Source: Actinacidiphila oryziradicis (GTDB lineage Bacteria > Actinomycetota > Actinomycetes > Streptomycetales > Streptomycetaceae). Taken from it: DNA of 64,000 nucleotides. The notes beneath the pieces were generated by a model. It ran no database searches, was not told where the DNA came from, and was given only the letters and a program-made list of their open reading frames with translations. The DNA lies in contig NZ_SUMC01000009.1 in NCBI RefSeq assembly GCF_005047355.1, forward strand, positions 62,001-126,000, written 5' to 3'. Below are positions 7,872 through 17,091 of this stretch, piece by piece. The translations under genes were made by a program, and so were the position numbers. Position 1 is the stretch's first letter, and every line of letters starts with the position of its first letter.

Positions 7872-8642
7872 ATGCTTATACGCGTCGCTGCGCCGTCCCT
7901 CGTCGGTGTCCTCGCTCTGGGCGGCCTCGCCGCCGCCCCGGCCGCCTTCGCCAGCACCGCCGTCAAGCCGACGATCGACAAGGCCTCGGCGACTTCGATG
8001 GTCTTCGGGACCACCGGCACCACGACGTTCACGTTCTCGACGACCGTGAGCGACGACTCGGGTATCAAGAACGTCAAGGTGACTCCGTGGCCGAAGGGTG
8101 TAACGGCCCCCACGGCCGGGGACGCGGGGGAGTTCGCCGTCGCCACCTGCAAGGCCTCCGCCTCCTCCGCGAAGACCTCGGTGTGCACATACACCGTCAA
8201 GACTGACGTGAGGAAGGACTTCGACAACACGGTGCCGGGCACCTGGTACGTGGCGGCCCTGGTCACGGGCAAGGACGGCGGCACGGCGTTCGCGGCCAAA
8301 GCGGCGACCTTCACCATCAAGCGTCAGGACAAGCTGACCGTCGCCGACGGCACCCCGGAGCCGGTGAAGAAGAACGCCACGCTCACGGTCGCCAGCAAGC
8401 TGACCCGGGCCAACTGGGACACCTACACCTGGCAGGGCTACGGCAAGCAGAGCGTCAAGTTGCAGTTCCTCAAGTCCGGCACCAAGACCTGGACGAACGT
8501 CAAGACGGTCAGCAGTTCCACCACCGGCGCCATCAAGACCACGGTCAAGGCCACCGCTTCCGGCAGCTGGCGCTTCGTGTTCGCCGGCAACAGCGTCTCC
8601 AGCGCGGCCACCTCTGCGGCGGACGCCGTCACCGTCAAGTAG
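7872..8642 (+). CDS. Secreted hypothetical protein with Ig-like repeats
   Basis: The 256-residue protein has a clean Sec signal peptide (hydrophobic core around residues 8-20, Ala-rich cleavage region AAPAAFAS). The mature part is rich in Thr, Ser, Lys and Val in alternating patterns. It has two probable beta-sandwich segments: one around residues 30-150 with a Cys pair (VATCKASA and SVCTYTV) that could form a disulfide, and one around 165-256 resembling bacterial Ig-like/fibronectin-type repeats. No catalytic motif is seen. Similar extracellular proteins of unknown role are common in Streptomyces. A strong terminator follows. Confidence 0.7.
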   Translation: MLIRVAAPSLVGVLALGGLAAAPAAFASTAVKPTIDKASATSMVFGTTGTTTFTFSTTVSDDSGIKNVKVTPWPKGVTAPTAGDAGEFAVATCKASASSAKTSVCTYTVKTDVRKDFDNTVPGTWYVAALVTGKDGGTAFAAKAATFTIKRQDKLTVADGTPEPVKKNATLTVASKLTRANWDTYTWQGYGKQSVKLQFLKSGTKTWTNVKTVSSSTTGAIKTTVKATASGSWRFVFAGNSVSSAATSAADAVTVK

Positions 8643-8662
8643 CACCAGCACCAGCACCAGTC

Positions 8663-8708
8663 GGAGGCCCCCGGCCGCAGGACGCTCAGTCCGCGGCCGG
8701 GGGCCTCC
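8663..8708 (+). terminator. Strong stem-loop terminator
   Basis: A perfect 16-bp GC-only inverted repeat (8663-8678 and 8693-8708, arms starting GGAGGCC) encloses a 14-base loop, 20 bases after the stop of the secreted protein. It lacks a U-tract, as is usual in Streptomyces. Confidence 0.8.
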
Positions 8709-8986
8709 GCGCAGCCACCGGGGTAGACCCCTGGCGGACACCCCTGGGGGGATACGGCGCTGCCGTGGCACGCCGGCCGGGGCGGCCGGTGCCGGTGGTG
8801 CCTCGGCATCGGCTGGGCTCGGTAAGACGTCCTGGTAGTAGGGCATGAGATCTTCGGTGACCAGGTGCGTGCCGGGGCGGCCCCGCGCCTAGCCAGCCGC
8901 CCGCTGTCGAAACCGTCCCGGATAAGGGTTCGCGCTCCGGGTAGGCGTATGCCGGGCGGATCGGACAGCCGGAAGCGAGGGAGACC

Positions 8987-10582
8987 GTGGAACTCACCGA
9001 CTGGCTGCTCGCGCCCGGCGAGCGAGGGAATCCGGCGACCCGCCTGGACCGCCGCCGCCCCGATGGGGGGTCCTGGTCGACCGGTAATCAGGTGCGGCCC
9101 CTGGTCCATGGCGCGGTGTACTTCGCCGAGCTGCTGGCAGCGGTCCGGGCGCAGCGGGCAGGCGACCTGTTGCTGTTCACCGACTGGCGCGGCGACCCCG
9201 ACGAGCCGCTCGGCGGCCCCGGCAGTGAGATCGGCCGGGTGCTGTGCGAGGCTGCGGCGCGCGACGTCATCGTCAAGGGCCTGGTCTGGCGCTCGCATCT
9301 GGACCGTTTCCAGTTCAGCGAACGCGAGAACCTCCATCTCGGCGAGGAGATCAATGCGGCGGGTGGGGAGTGCCTGCTCGACATGCGGGTGCGCCCGGGC
9401 GGCTCGCACCACCAGAAGTTCGTCGTACTGCGGCACCCAGGAAGACCCGAACGGGACATCGCCTTTGTCGGCGGGATCGACCTGTGCCACAGCCGCAACG
9501 ACGACGCGGCTCACGAAGGCGACCCGCTCACCCAGCCCTTCGCCGCCGCGTACGGATCCCGTCCGCCCTGGCACGATGTCCAGCTCGCGATCCATGGCCC
9601 CGCCGTCGGCGACGTCGAAGCCACTTTCCGGGAACGCTGGGAGGACCCGGCCCCGCTCAGCCGCAGCCCACTGGTCCGCCTGCGGGAACTGCTGCACCAC
9701 GAGGACACCACGGCGGACCCGCTGCCACCGCAGCTGCCCGACCCGGAGCCCCGCGGAACGCACACCGTCCAACTCCTGCGCACCTACCCGGCCCGCATCC
9801 ACGGGTACGATTTCGCCCCGGACGGGGAACGCAGCATCGCCCGCAGCTACCAGAAGGTGCTGCGGCGTGCCCGGTCGCTGGTCTACCTGGAGGACCAGTA
9901 CCTGTGGTCCACCGATGTCACGGCATGCTTCGCCGAGGCCCTGGCCGCCAACCCCGGACTGCGGCTGATCGCCGTCATCCCGTCCCAACCCGACCAGGAC
10001 GGCCGGATCTCGATGCCGATGAACCTCCTGGGGCGGATCAGCGCCCTGAACCTGCTGCACCGCGCGGGCGGCGACCGGGTCGCGGTCTACGGAGTGGAGA
10101 ACCACTCGGGGAACCCTGTGTACGTCCACGCCAAGGTATGCGTCATCGACGACGTATGGGCCTCGGTGGGCTCGGACAACTTCAACCGGCGTTCCTGGAC
10201 CCACGACTCCGAGCTGAGCTGCGCCGTCGTGGACGAGACGCAGGACTCCCGCGAGCCACTCGATCCCGGCGGCCTCGGCGACGGCGCCCGCACCTACGCC
10301 CGGGACCTGCGCCTCGAACTGGCCCGCGAGCATCTGGACCGAAGCGACCCGGAGGGCCTCTGCGACCCGACGGAAGCCTTCCGGGCCTTCGCCGAGTTGG
10401 CCGCCGCGTTGGACGCCTGGCACGCGGGCGGACGCCAGGGCCCCCGGCCCCCCGGCCGCCTGCGGGCCTACCGCACCCCGCAACTCTCACCTGTCACAAC
10501 GGCCCTGGTCACCCCGCTCTACCGACTCCTCGCCGACCCCGACGGCCGCCCCCTGCCCCTGCGCCGCCACAACACCTACTGA
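8987..10582 (+). CDS. Phospholipase D-like phosphodiesterase/transphosphatidylase
   Basis: The 531-residue protein has two PLD-type catalytic halves. The first is around residues 135-170 (HHQKFVVL followed by FVGGIDLCHSR) and the second around 378-400 (HAKVCVIDD, then SVGSDNFNRRSW). The second HKD motif is canonical. In the first, the Asp that normally ends HxKx4D is replaced by Arg, with the GGIDLC block following after a short insertion. PLD enzymes cleave or exchange phosphodiester head groups, for example in cardiolipin synthesis. No signal peptide is visible, so it is likely cytoplasmic. The GTG start has GAGGGAG upstream. It appears monocistronic. Confidence 0.85.
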   Translation: MELTDWLLAPGERGNPATRLDRRRPDGGSWSTGNQVRPLVHGAVYFAELLAAVRAQRAGDLLLFTDWRGDPDEPLGGPGSEIGRVLCEAAARDVIVKGLVWRSHLDRFQFSERENLHLGEEINAAGGECLLDMRVRPGGSHHQKFVVLRHPGRPERDIAFVGGIDLCHSRNDDAAHEGDPLTQPFAAAYGSRPPWHDVQLAIHGPAVGDVEATFRERWEDPAPLSRSPLVRLRELLHHEDTTADPLPPQLPDPEPRGTHTVQLLRTYPARIHGYDFAPDGERSIARSYQKVLRRARSLVYLEDQYLWSTDVTACFAEALAANPGLRLIAVIPSQPDQDGRISMPMNLLGRISALNLLHRAGGDRVAVYGVENHSGNPVYVHAKVCVIDDVWASVGSDNFNRRSWTHDSELSCAVVDETQDSREPLDPGGLGDGARTYARDLRLELAREHLDRSDPEGLCDPTEAFRAFAELAAALDAWHAGGRQGPRPPGRLRAYRTPQLSPVTTALVTPLYRLLADPDGRPLPLRRHNTY

Positions 10583-10796
10583 GCTGACTACCCGTCAGGG
10601 AGCGGCCGAGGTACGGGCTGTCGTCCTGCTCCTGCCCGGGGGCTCGGTCTCCAGCCACCGCAAGCCACTGAAGCTCGCCGTGTGGGGCCTGCGGGCGCTG
10701 GCCGGGCAGCTCACCGAGCGCGGCGAAGCGGGGGGCATCGCTGTGCACATGCTCAACTACCGCTTCCGCGGCTGGAACGGCGAGGAGGCCGGCACG
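10583..10796 (+). pseudogene. Truncated alpha/beta-hydrolase remnant
   Basis: The frame directly after the PLD stop encodes VVLLLPGG, then residues resembling the N-terminal strand-loop-helix of actinobacterial alpha/beta hydrolases, and MLNYRFRGWNG about 45 residues later. There is no nucleophile elbow and no catalytic triad: the frame runs into the 3' end of the convergent gene at 10800. This is the first ~65 residues of a hydrolase whose remainder has been lost. Confidence 0.55.
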
Positions 10797-10799
10797 TCG

Positions 10800-11108
10800 T
10801 CACCCGGCCCTGAGACGCAGCGCAGCCCGGATCATGAGGACGCCCAGGGCGATCGCCAGTAGAAGGCCCACGGTGTCGAAGACCATGACTGCCGCGTAAG
10901 GCGCGCCGAGAAGCCGTGGGAGCTTGCCGGACAGTAGACCGAGCCCGGTGAACAGCGGGTATATCCACCCTATGTAAGCGCCGAAGAGCCGCTTGGAAGC
11001 CGTGCTTGCCAGTCTCGCCTTGCCGCGGGGCGTCAAGCGGAGGGCAAGGCTCAAGACCACGAAACCCCCGCCGAGCCCAACAATGATCCAGTCCATGACC
11101 TGCAGCAT
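10800..11108 (-). CDS. Small integral membrane protein, unknown function
   Basis: The 102-residue protein has about three transmembrane helices: DWIIVGLGGGFVVLSLAL, a central LFGAYIGWIYPLFTGLGLL and AVMVFDTVGLLLAIALGVL. Short basic loops separate them. The ATG at 11108 has AAGGGGGG close upstream; a longer start at 11180 adds a basic leader. Its family is not recognised. It converges on the hydrolase remnant. Confidence 0.6.
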   Translation of the reverse strand: MLQVMDWIIVGLGGGFVVLSLALRLTPRGKARLASTASKRLFGAYIGWIYPLFTGLGLLSGKLPRLLGAPYAAVMVFDTVGLLLAIALGVLMIRAALRLRAG

Positions 11109-11275
11109 GGTGCCCCCCTTGCGTGCCGGGACGTCTCTGCGTAGGCCGCGGGCGTACAGCGCCGGCAGTGGAGTTGCCATGTCCCTGCGGTCGTGCCGGG
11201 GGCCAGGGCTGCCCTGCTCACAGTAGCCCTTCCTGTGTGACCTGAGCAGGTGTCACGGTCATGGATGACGGGCGC

Positions 11276-11992
11276 TCAGACGACCAGGCCGCTGAGGGGT
11301 TCGGTGCCGTCGATGAAGGCGCGGGCGAGGTCGGACAGGCGGCGGTTGTGTGCTCGGGCGTAGCCGCGTAGTGCGGTGAAGGCTGTTTCCATGTCGATGT
11401 TGAGGCGTTCGGCGAGTTTGCCCTTGGCCTGTTCGATCAGTACGCGGCTGTTCAGGGCGGTCTGGAGTTGTTCGTTGAGGACGGTGCTGCGATCGGTGGA
11501 GCGTTGTTGCAGGAGGCTGATGGTGGCGACGTCGGCCAGGGCCTGTGCGATGGGTGCGTCGACCGGGTCGAAGGGGCCGGGGCTGGTGCGGAAGAGGTTG
11601 AGTGCGCCGACGACCTCGTCCCGTAGCCGCATCGGATGGGCTTGGACGGCGGCGAATCCGCTCTGGTGGGCCTGCGCGACGAAGCGCGGCCAGCGGTGGG
11701 CCTCGGTGGCCAGGTCGGGGACGGTCACCGGGGTGCCATGGTGGAAGCATTCCAGGCAGGGTCCTTCGTCGTTCTGGAGCTGGAAGAGTTCCAGCAGGCG
11801 TACCTGCTCGTCGGAGGCGGCCATCACCCGCAGTTCGCCGTTGAGGTCGGCGAGGAGTACGCCGGCGGCACTGACGTCGAGCATGTCCACGCAGCGGTCG
11901 GTGAGCAGGCGCAGGAAATCGATCAGGTCGAAGTCGGCGACGAGATTGTCCGCCAGTTCGACGAACGTCCTGGAAAGGAGCTGTTGATCCAT
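11276..11992 (-). CDS. GAF-ANTAR RNA-binding antitermination regulator
   Basis: The 238-residue protein has an N-terminal GAF sensor domain (about residues 10-150, including ASDEQVRLLELFQLQNDEGPC) and a C-terminal ANTAR domain (about 165-225, with LIEQAKGKLAERLNI and ALRGYARAHNRRLSDLA). ANTAR domains bind tandem hairpins in nascent RNA to prevent termination. The ATG at 11992 is preferred: AGAGG lies about 9 bases upstream, whereas it abuts the ATG at 12001. A second GAF-ANTAR gene lies 54 bp upstream in the same direction, so the pair was probably produced by duplication and is co-transcribed. Confidence 0.87.
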   Translation of the reverse strand: MDQQLLSRTFVELADNLVADFDLIDFLRLLTDRCVDMLDVSAAGVLLADLNGELRVMAASDEQVRLLELFQLQNDEGPCLECFHHGTPVTVPDLATEAHRWPRFVAQAHQSGFAAVQAHPMRLRDEVVGALNLFRTSPGPFDPVDAPIAQALADVATISLLQQRSTDRSTVLNEQLQTALNSRVLIEQAKGKLAERLNIDMETAFTALRGYARAHNRRLSDLARAFIDGTEPLSGLVV

Positions 11993-12046
11993 CGTGCACA
12001 TCCTCTTGTTGAGACCGGTTGCGTCGGGTGCGAGCGGGACGTCCCG

Positions 12047-12787
12047 TCAGGTGTCATCGTCGGTCCGATCCGGGTCCGGGGGGAAGCGGAGACGGCGGGC
12101 GACCACGTCGGCTGCCACCTCGGCGAGTCGGCGGCCGTGGGCGTAGGCGTGGGCGCGTAGCCGGATGAAGGCCTCTTCGAGGCTGACGCCGAGTTGTTCG
12201 GTGAGCATGCCGGTGGCCTGGTCGATCTCGGCCCGGTACCCGCCCAGGTCCTCCAGGCCTCCGTTTTCCGGCCCGTCGGCTCCGGTGCCGAGCAGTACCA
12301 GGGTGGCGGTGTGGGCGTAGGCCATCGCGTCGGCCAGATCCTCCGTGTCCAGCCCGCCCGCCTCTGTGGCGTACATGTCGAGGACGCCGGGGCTGATCGC
12401 GCCGATCTGCAGGGGGAAGGCGAAGACCGCCCCCGCCCCGGCCTCTGCTGCGGCGGGGGCGAACACGGGCCAGCGGGAGAGGGCTTCATCGGTCCGCAGG
12501 TCGGGCGTCAGCACGGCGCCCCCGCGGGTGAAGGCGTCCACGCACGGTCCCTCGCCGAGCGTGAGCTGCAGTTCCTCCAGCCGCTCGCTGATGTCGTCGG
12601 TGCTGCACAGCGGATAGCCGGCCGAGCTCCGGGACATCGCCGACACCCCGGCCCCGCCGACCGGCAAGGCGGCCACCGCCGCGGCACACACATCCAGCAC
12701 GTTGACCCGGGCACCCCGCATAGCCGCTTGTTCGGCCACCAGCCCCTGGATCCGGGCAGACCGGCTACCAGACGTCACGGGGCACAC
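12047..12787 (-). CDS. GAF-ANTAR RNA-binding antitermination regulator
   Basis: The 246-residue protein has a GAF-like domain (residues about 25-165, with LQLTLGEGPCVDAF) and an ANTAR output domain (about 180-235, with AEIDQATGMLTEQLGV and RLRAHAYAHGRRLAEVA). It is related in layout to the downstream protein at 11276. The exact start is uncertain because several near-cognate codons lie at the N-terminus. Its ligand is unknown. Confidence 0.83.
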   Translation of the reverse strand: MCPVTSGSRSARIQGLVAEQAAMRGARVNVLDVCAAAVAALPVGGAGVSAMSRSSAGYPLCSTDDISERLEELQLTLGEGPCVDAFTRGGAVLTPDLRTDEALSRWPVFAPAAAEAGAGAVFAFPLQIGAISPGVLDMYATEAGGLDTEDLADAMAYAHTATLVLLGTGADGPENGGLEDLGGYRAEIDQATGMLTEQLGVSLEEAFIRLRAHAYAHGRRLAEVAADVVARRLRFPPDPDRTDDDT

Positions 12788-12829
12788 CTGCCGCCCCAGG
12801 GCTCATCCAGTGACTCTCATGCTCGTGCC

Positions 12830-13453
12830 TCACCTTTGGTTCTCCTTCAGCCGCTGAGTCCGTGCGTGGTGCGCGGGGCCACCCGCCTGCGCCGCCGTCC
12901 GCTCCGCGAGGGGAAGGACCAGCGCCCGCAGCACTGTCGGGCCCGGTGGCCGGTAGACCACGCCGATGTCCTGCCATCCCCAGGACCGGAACCCGGCGCA
13001 AGCCGCGCGATTGGCCCGGTCCACCAGGGTCGCGCCGAGCGTCGCCTGCCGGCCGGCGAACAGCCGCTCCTGCAGACGGCCGGCCAGGCCCCGGTTCCGC
13101 TCCGAGGGATGGACCACCATCCCGGTCATCGCGAAGACCTGCCCGGATGCGGTGAGCTGCCCGACCTCTCGCGGAAGCACTCCACGGAATCCGCTCCACC
13201 AGGAGCCGTCCCGCCGCACGGGGTATCCGAACGCGCACCCCACCAGACCCGGCGCCTCCGCGGCCAGCATGGCGAACCCCGGCTGCCGTATGCCACCCGC
13301 CAGCCGGCGCAGGAACTCCTCCCGGCCGCGGTGCTCCCAACCGGGTGCCGTGGCGCAGGACTCCACGTACAGGTCCGCCAGGTCCGCCCGCAGGTCCTCG
13401 GCCTGCCAGCGGTTCAGACTGCGCAGGCGCACCGTGTGTGTGGCGGGCGGCAC
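12830..13453 (-). CDS. GNAT-family N-acetyltransferase-like protein
   Basis: The 207-residue protein resembles actinobacterial GNAT proteins. An N-terminal strand-helix (RLRSLNRWQAEDLRADLADLY) is followed by a central strand before a motif-A-like acetyl-CoA loop, MVVHPSERNRGLAGRLQERL. Late residues continue the fold with the beta-bulge region GFRSWGWQDIG. The GTG at 13453 is chosen because GAAGG lies a few bases upstream and the fold starts there. The substrate is unknown. Confidence 0.72.
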   Translation of the reverse strand: MPPATHTVRLRSLNRWQAEDLRADLADLYVESCATAPGWEHRGREEFLRRLAGGIRQPGFAMLAAEAPGLVGCAFGYPVRRDGSWWSGFRGVLPREVGQLTASGQVFAMTGMVVHPSERNRGLAGRLQERLFAGRQATLGATLVDRANRAACAGFRSWGWQDIGVVYRPPGPTVLRALVLPLAERTAAQAGGPAHHARTQRLKENQR

Positions 13454-13497
13454 GTGGCCTTCGGGTTTCCGTGGTTGTCCGGGCCCGAGCCGGGCCG

Positions 13498-13923
13498 TCA
13501 CAGCACACGGCCCGAGCCGGCTGGCACGACGGGAGGGAGCGGGTGTGCTGCCTCGTAGAGGGGAGAAGGCTGCGGCTTGGGCGGGCTTCCGGCGAGGGCG
13601 TCCGGGAGGTTCAGGAAGAGGGAGCCGGAGCCGGTGAGGGCGACGAGCCGGGCCAGCGCCGGACTGGGGTAGTGCAGTTGGAGGGACCCTCCGACCGCGG
13701 CGGTGCTGAGCAGCGCGTGGAGGAAGGTGTTGAGGCCGCTGCAGTCGCAGAAGGTGACGGAGGTGACATCGACGTCGATGGTGCGGATGCCGTCGAGCAG
13801 GCACTGGCCCAGCGTTTCGCGCATCAGGGGAGCCGAGTCCAGGTCGATCTCACCGCTCAGGGTGATCAACGCTCGGTTGTTCATGTCGTGCCGGAAGACG
13901 TTCAGCAGGTGCGTGACGGTCAT
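13498..13923 (-). CDS. STAS-domain anti-sigma factor antagonist
   Basis: The 141-residue protein has a SpoIIAA-like STAS domain: RALITLSGEIDLDSAPLMRE, then TIDVDVTSVTFCDCSGLNTF containing the Ser that is normally the phosphorylation site. The tail beyond residue 110 is Pro-rich. Such proteins sequester anti-sigma kinases to release stress or developmental sigma factors. The ATG at 13923 has GAGG upstream. No kinase or sigma factor is adjacent. The 380-bp gap to the next gene (13924-14303) holds nothing I can support. Confidence 0.82.
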   Translation of the reverse strand: MTVTHLLNVFRHDMNNRALITLSGEIDLDSAPLMRETLGQCLLDGIRTIDVDVTSVTFCDCSGLNTFLHALLSTAAVGGSLQLHYPSPALARLVALTGSGSLFLNLPDALAGSPPKPQPSPLYEAAHPLPPVVPAGSGRVL

Positions 13924-14303
13924 GGCGCCTCGGTTCACAGGACCGGCCGGCTTCCGGTACGGTCCGTACTGTCGGGTGGCGGGTGAATGACCGATCCAGC
14001 AGCCGGTTTTCCGGGGCGTAGGACCCAGCCGGTTCCCTCGGGGATGCGCTGGGCGACCGGACGAATGATCCGCTCTCCGCAGGCATGTAGGCCAAAAGCA
14101 GCAAGGCCCGCCGGGGTCTGGGACGTCCGTATAGCAGCATAGCCCTCGGACCGGTCCCTCAGGCGGCCAGAAGTTGGGCCGCGCGGGATCTCCGTGCCCC
14201 GGCGGCAACGGCAGGCTGCCCGTCCCTTGTCGCGGTGCTGCGGGTGGTCCGCGCTCTCGGGGCGGCCGCCGGGAGGCGTCCGGCCGCGGTGGCGGAATGG
14301 CCA

Positions 14304-15317
14304 CTACTGCAGTGCGCGGACCACGGCCGAGAACACCGGGGGCATGCGGGACGCCGCAGGGACGATGAGGCGGGCGGTGTACGGACGGCGGCTCGCGGCC
14401 AGCAGGGCCCCGGTCAGCAGCCGGTGGCGCCGGGTCAGCCGGGCCCAGGCCCGCTCGTAGTCCTCCGGCCGCCCGGCGGCCAGGCAGCGGACGGCGGCCC
14501 CGGCGGTCGCCAGCGCGAGCGCGATGCCCTCACCGGTGAGGGCGTCCAGGTAGCCCGCGGCGTCACCGACGAGCAGGACGCGTCCGGCGACTCTGCGCCG
14601 CACCCGCTGCAGCAGCGGTCCGGCGCCGCGTACCTCGGTGGCGGCCGGGCCGCGCAGCGACGCGGTGAGGGCCGGGAAGCCGGCCAGGTGCTCGTCGTAC
14701 CCGCGACGGCTGCGGCTGAGGACCGCGACGCCCACCAGGTCGTCGCCGACCGGTGTCACGTAGGCCTCGCCGTGCGCGGACCAGTGGACCTCCACGAAGT
14801 CCGTCCACGGCTCGACGCGGTAGTGCCGGCGCAGTCCGTAGCGGCCGTGGGCGATGCCCGGCAGTTCCAGGCCCAGGCTGCGGCGCAGTGGGGAGTGCAG
14901 GCCATCGGCGGCGATCAGCCAACGCGCCGTGGTGCCCGCGGCGGTGACGGTGTCCGCGCTCTGGTGCACCTCGCCGATCTTGCCCGGCAGCATCCGCACG
15001 CCGAGGCCGAGAGCGCGCTGGTGGAGTGCGGCGTGCAGCGCGGTGCGGCGGACACCCAGCCCGCTACGGCCGCGGAAAGCCGCCTCGGCACGGGCGGCGC
15101 CGTCCAGGTAGCGGATGCCGCGCAGTTCGCGGCCGGTGACCTCGACACCGAGCGCTCGCAGTGCGGCGACGCCGCCGGGCATGACGCCTTCTCCGCAGGC
15201 CTTGTCCACGGGTGCGGCCCGGGGTTCGACGACGACGGCCTCCAGGCCGGCGAGCGCGGCGTGGATGGCGGCGGCCAGGCCGGCCGGCCCGCCGCCGGCC
15301 ACCAGTACGTCGATCAC
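14304..15317 (-). CDS. FAD-dependent oxidoreductase, geranylgeranyl-reductase-like, in type III PKS locus
   Basis: The 337-residue flavoprotein has a dinucleotide-binding N-terminus (VLVAGGGPAGLAAAIHA), a CGEGVMPGG segment, and the late FAD-ribityl motif VLLVGDAAGYLDALTGEGI. This pattern is shared by geranylgeranyl reductases and aromatic hydroxylases of the PHBH fold. It overlaps the upstream methyltransferase by 4 bp and lies in an operon with a type III PKS. It therefore probably hydroxylates or oxidises the polyketide or reduces an attached prenyl chain. The distinction cannot be made from sequence alone. Confidence 0.82.
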   Translation of the reverse strand: MIDVLVAGGGPAGLAAAIHAALAGLEAVVVEPRAAPVDKACGEGVMPGGVAALRALGVEVTGRELRGIRYLDGAARAEAAFRGRSGLGVRRTALHAALHQRALGLGVRMLPGKIGEVHQSADTVTAAGTTARWLIAADGLHSPLRRSLGLELPGIAHGRYGLRRHYRVEPWTDFVEVHWSAHGEAYVTPVGDDLVGVAVLSRSRRGYDEHLAGFPALTASLRGPAATEVRGAGPLLQRVRRRVAGRVLLVGDAAGYLDALTGEGIALALATAGAAVRCLAAGRPEDYERAWARLTRRHRLLTGALLAASRRPYTARLIVPAASRMPPVFSAVVRALQ

Positions 15318-15847
15318 GCCGGCGCGGGCGCGGTCGGGGTGGTCGCGGCGGCCAGCGCCCGGTTCTCACAGCGGATGCGCACGGTGAGCAGGGCGGCGTT
15401 GAGTACCGTGAACGCGGCCGCAGCGACCCAGGCGGTGTGGACCAGCGGCAGGGCCACGCCCTCCGCGACGACGGCCACATAGTTCGGATGCCGCAGCCAG
15501 CGGTAGGGACCGCCCGTCACCAGCGGCAGACCGGGTACGACGATCACCCGGGTGTTCCAGCGGGGTCCCAAGGTGCCGATGCACCACCACCGCAACGCCT
15601 GGGCGGCCGCCAGCACGGCCAGCATCGGCCAGGCCAGGGCGGGTACGAAGGGCCGCCCGGCCAGCCACACCTCGGCCGGGCAGGCGACCAGCAGGCCGGT
15701 GTGGAGGGCGACCATCGCCGGGTAGTGGCCCTGCCCGGTCACGGTCCCGCCGCGGGCAGTGCTCCACCGCTCGTTACGGCGGGCGATGACGAGTTCGGCG
15801 ACGCGCTCGGCGGCGACGGCGGCCACCAGTAGTCCGTACCAGATCAT
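15314..15847 (-). CDS. Isoprenylcysteine carboxyl methyltransferase (ICMT)-family protein
   Basis: The 177-residue integral membrane protein has 4-5 hydrophobic helices. It carries the ICMT/PEMT C-terminal signature GGPYRWLRHPNYVAVVAEG, which forms the S-adenosylmethionine site. In bacteria, members next to type III PKS genes are thought to methylate lipophilic phenolic or pyrone products. It is translationally coupled to the FAD gene by an ATGA-type overlap and follows the PKS gene after a 44-bp gap. Confidence 0.85.
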   Translation of the reverse strand: MIWYGLLVAAVAAERVAELVIARRNERWSTARGGTVTGQGHYPAMVALHTGLLVACPAEVWLAGRPFVPALAWPMLAVLAAAQALRWWCIGTLGPRWNTRVIVVPGLPLVTGGPYRWLRHPNYVAVVAEGVALPLVHTAWVAAAAFTVLNAALLTVRIRCENRALAAATTPTAPAPA

Positions 15848-15891
15848 GTTTCCTATGTCCTATGCCCTATGTCCTTCGGCGGTCCGGTGAT

Positions 15892-16950
15892 CTACCAGCG
15901 CAGCAGGACCAGTTCGCAAGCGAAGCCGGGCCCCATCGCCAGCAGCAGACCCGGCGTGCCCGGCGGCGGGCGGCGATCAGCCAGGGTGTCGCGCAGTACA
16001 TGGAGCACCGATGACGAGGACAGGTTGCCTACGTCGGCCAGGTGCCGCCAGGTGACATCGAGCGCCTCCTCGGGCAGGTCGAGAGCCTCGGTGACGGCCT
16101 CCAGGACCTTGGGGCCGCCGGGGTGGCACACCCACGCGGTCACGTCCCCCGGTTTCAGCCCGTGGTCGCCGAGGAACCCCTCGACGTCGTCGGCGAGGTA
16201 ACGGCGCACCACATCGGGGACCTTCGGGTCGAGGACGACCTGAAAGCCGGAGTCCTTGATGTCCCAGCCCATGACGCGCCCGGTGTCCGGATACAGGTGG
16301 CTGCGGGTGTCCACGATCGTCGGGCCGGCGGTCTCCTCCGGGCGGTTCGCGCCGCAGGCGACAACCGCGGCGGCGCCGTCGCCGAACAGCCCGGTGGCAA
16401 CCAAGTTGGCCATGGAGGCGTCGTTGCGCTGGAAGGTGAGCGAGCACAGTTCCACCGACAGCAGCACCGCCACCTGGTCGGGCCGGCCCAGCAGGTAGTC
16501 GTGCATACGGGCCAGGCCGGCGGCGCCGCCGGCACAGCCCAGGCCGAACAGGGGCAGCCGTTTGACGTCCGGCCGCAGTCCGAGGCGGCCGGCCAGCCGT
16601 GCGTCGATCGAGGGGGTGGCGATGCCGGTGACGGAGGTGAATATCAGCAGATCCACGTCGGCGGCGGACAGACCGGCGGTGTGCAGCGCGCCGCGGACGG
16701 CCTTGGCGCCCAGTTCGGTGGCGGCGCCGATGAAGACGTCGTTGACGGCGCCGAATCCGTCCAGTTCCCCGTACCGTTCGAGCGGCAGCGTCATGTGGCG
16801 CGCGCGGACCTTCGCGCTGCGGTGCAGCCGGTCCAGGACCCGGCGGTCGGTGCCCTCGGGGAGGCAGGTGCGGGCCACCATGTCCGTGATCTCGGACTGG
16901 GCGTGACGGTACGGCGCGAGGGCACCGTGAACGGCTGCGATCCGGGTCAT
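15892..16950 (-). CDS. Type III polyketide synthase (chalcone/stilbene synthase family)
   Basis: The 352-residue homodimeric ketosynthase extends a CoA starter with malonyl-CoA without an ACP. The catalytic Cys is in LFGLGCAGGAAGLARM, the His in WVCHPGGPKVLEAV, and the Asn in VGNLSSSSVLHVL. The C-terminus has the GPGFACELVLL motif. The ATG at 16950 is chosen because MTRIAAVHG begins the fold. Its operon partners (ICMT, FAD enzyme) and the divergent UbiA prenyltransferase point to a methylated, oxidised and perhaps prenylated alkylpyrone or alkylresorcinol. The exact product is unknown. Confidence 0.92.
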   Translation of the reverse strand: MTRIAAVHGALAPYRHAQSEITDMVARTCLPEGTDRRVLDRLHRSAKVRARHMTLPLERYGELDGFGAVNDVFIGAATELGAKAVRGALHTAGLSAADVDLLIFTSVTGIATPSIDARLAGRLGLRPDVKRLPLFGLGCAGGAAGLARMHDYLLGRPDQVAVLLSVELCSLTFQRNDASMANLVATGLFGDGAAAVVACGANRPEETAGPTIVDTRSHLYPDTGRVMGWDIKDSGFQVVLDPKVPDVVRRYLADDVEGFLGDHGLKPGDVTAWVCHPGGPKVLEAVTEALDLPEEALDVTWRHLADVGNLSSSSVLHVLRDTLADRRPPPGTPGLLLAMGPGFACELVLLRW

Positions 16951-17091
16951 ACGGTTCCCGTCGTGGGGGGTGGCTTGCTCCGCACGTCTTCCCCGGACCG
17001 GGGCTTCGACACCCTTGATCCCCACCCGGCACCGTTCGTCCCGGGCGCAGTGCTCCAGCCGGGTGGGGCCGGGGCGCCTACGATCGGCCGG

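Noticed and set aside
8438-10483. 681-codon reverse frame opposite the PLD gene
   Set aside because: The forward strand has canonical HKD motifs and a ribosome site; the reverse reading has no recognisable domain.
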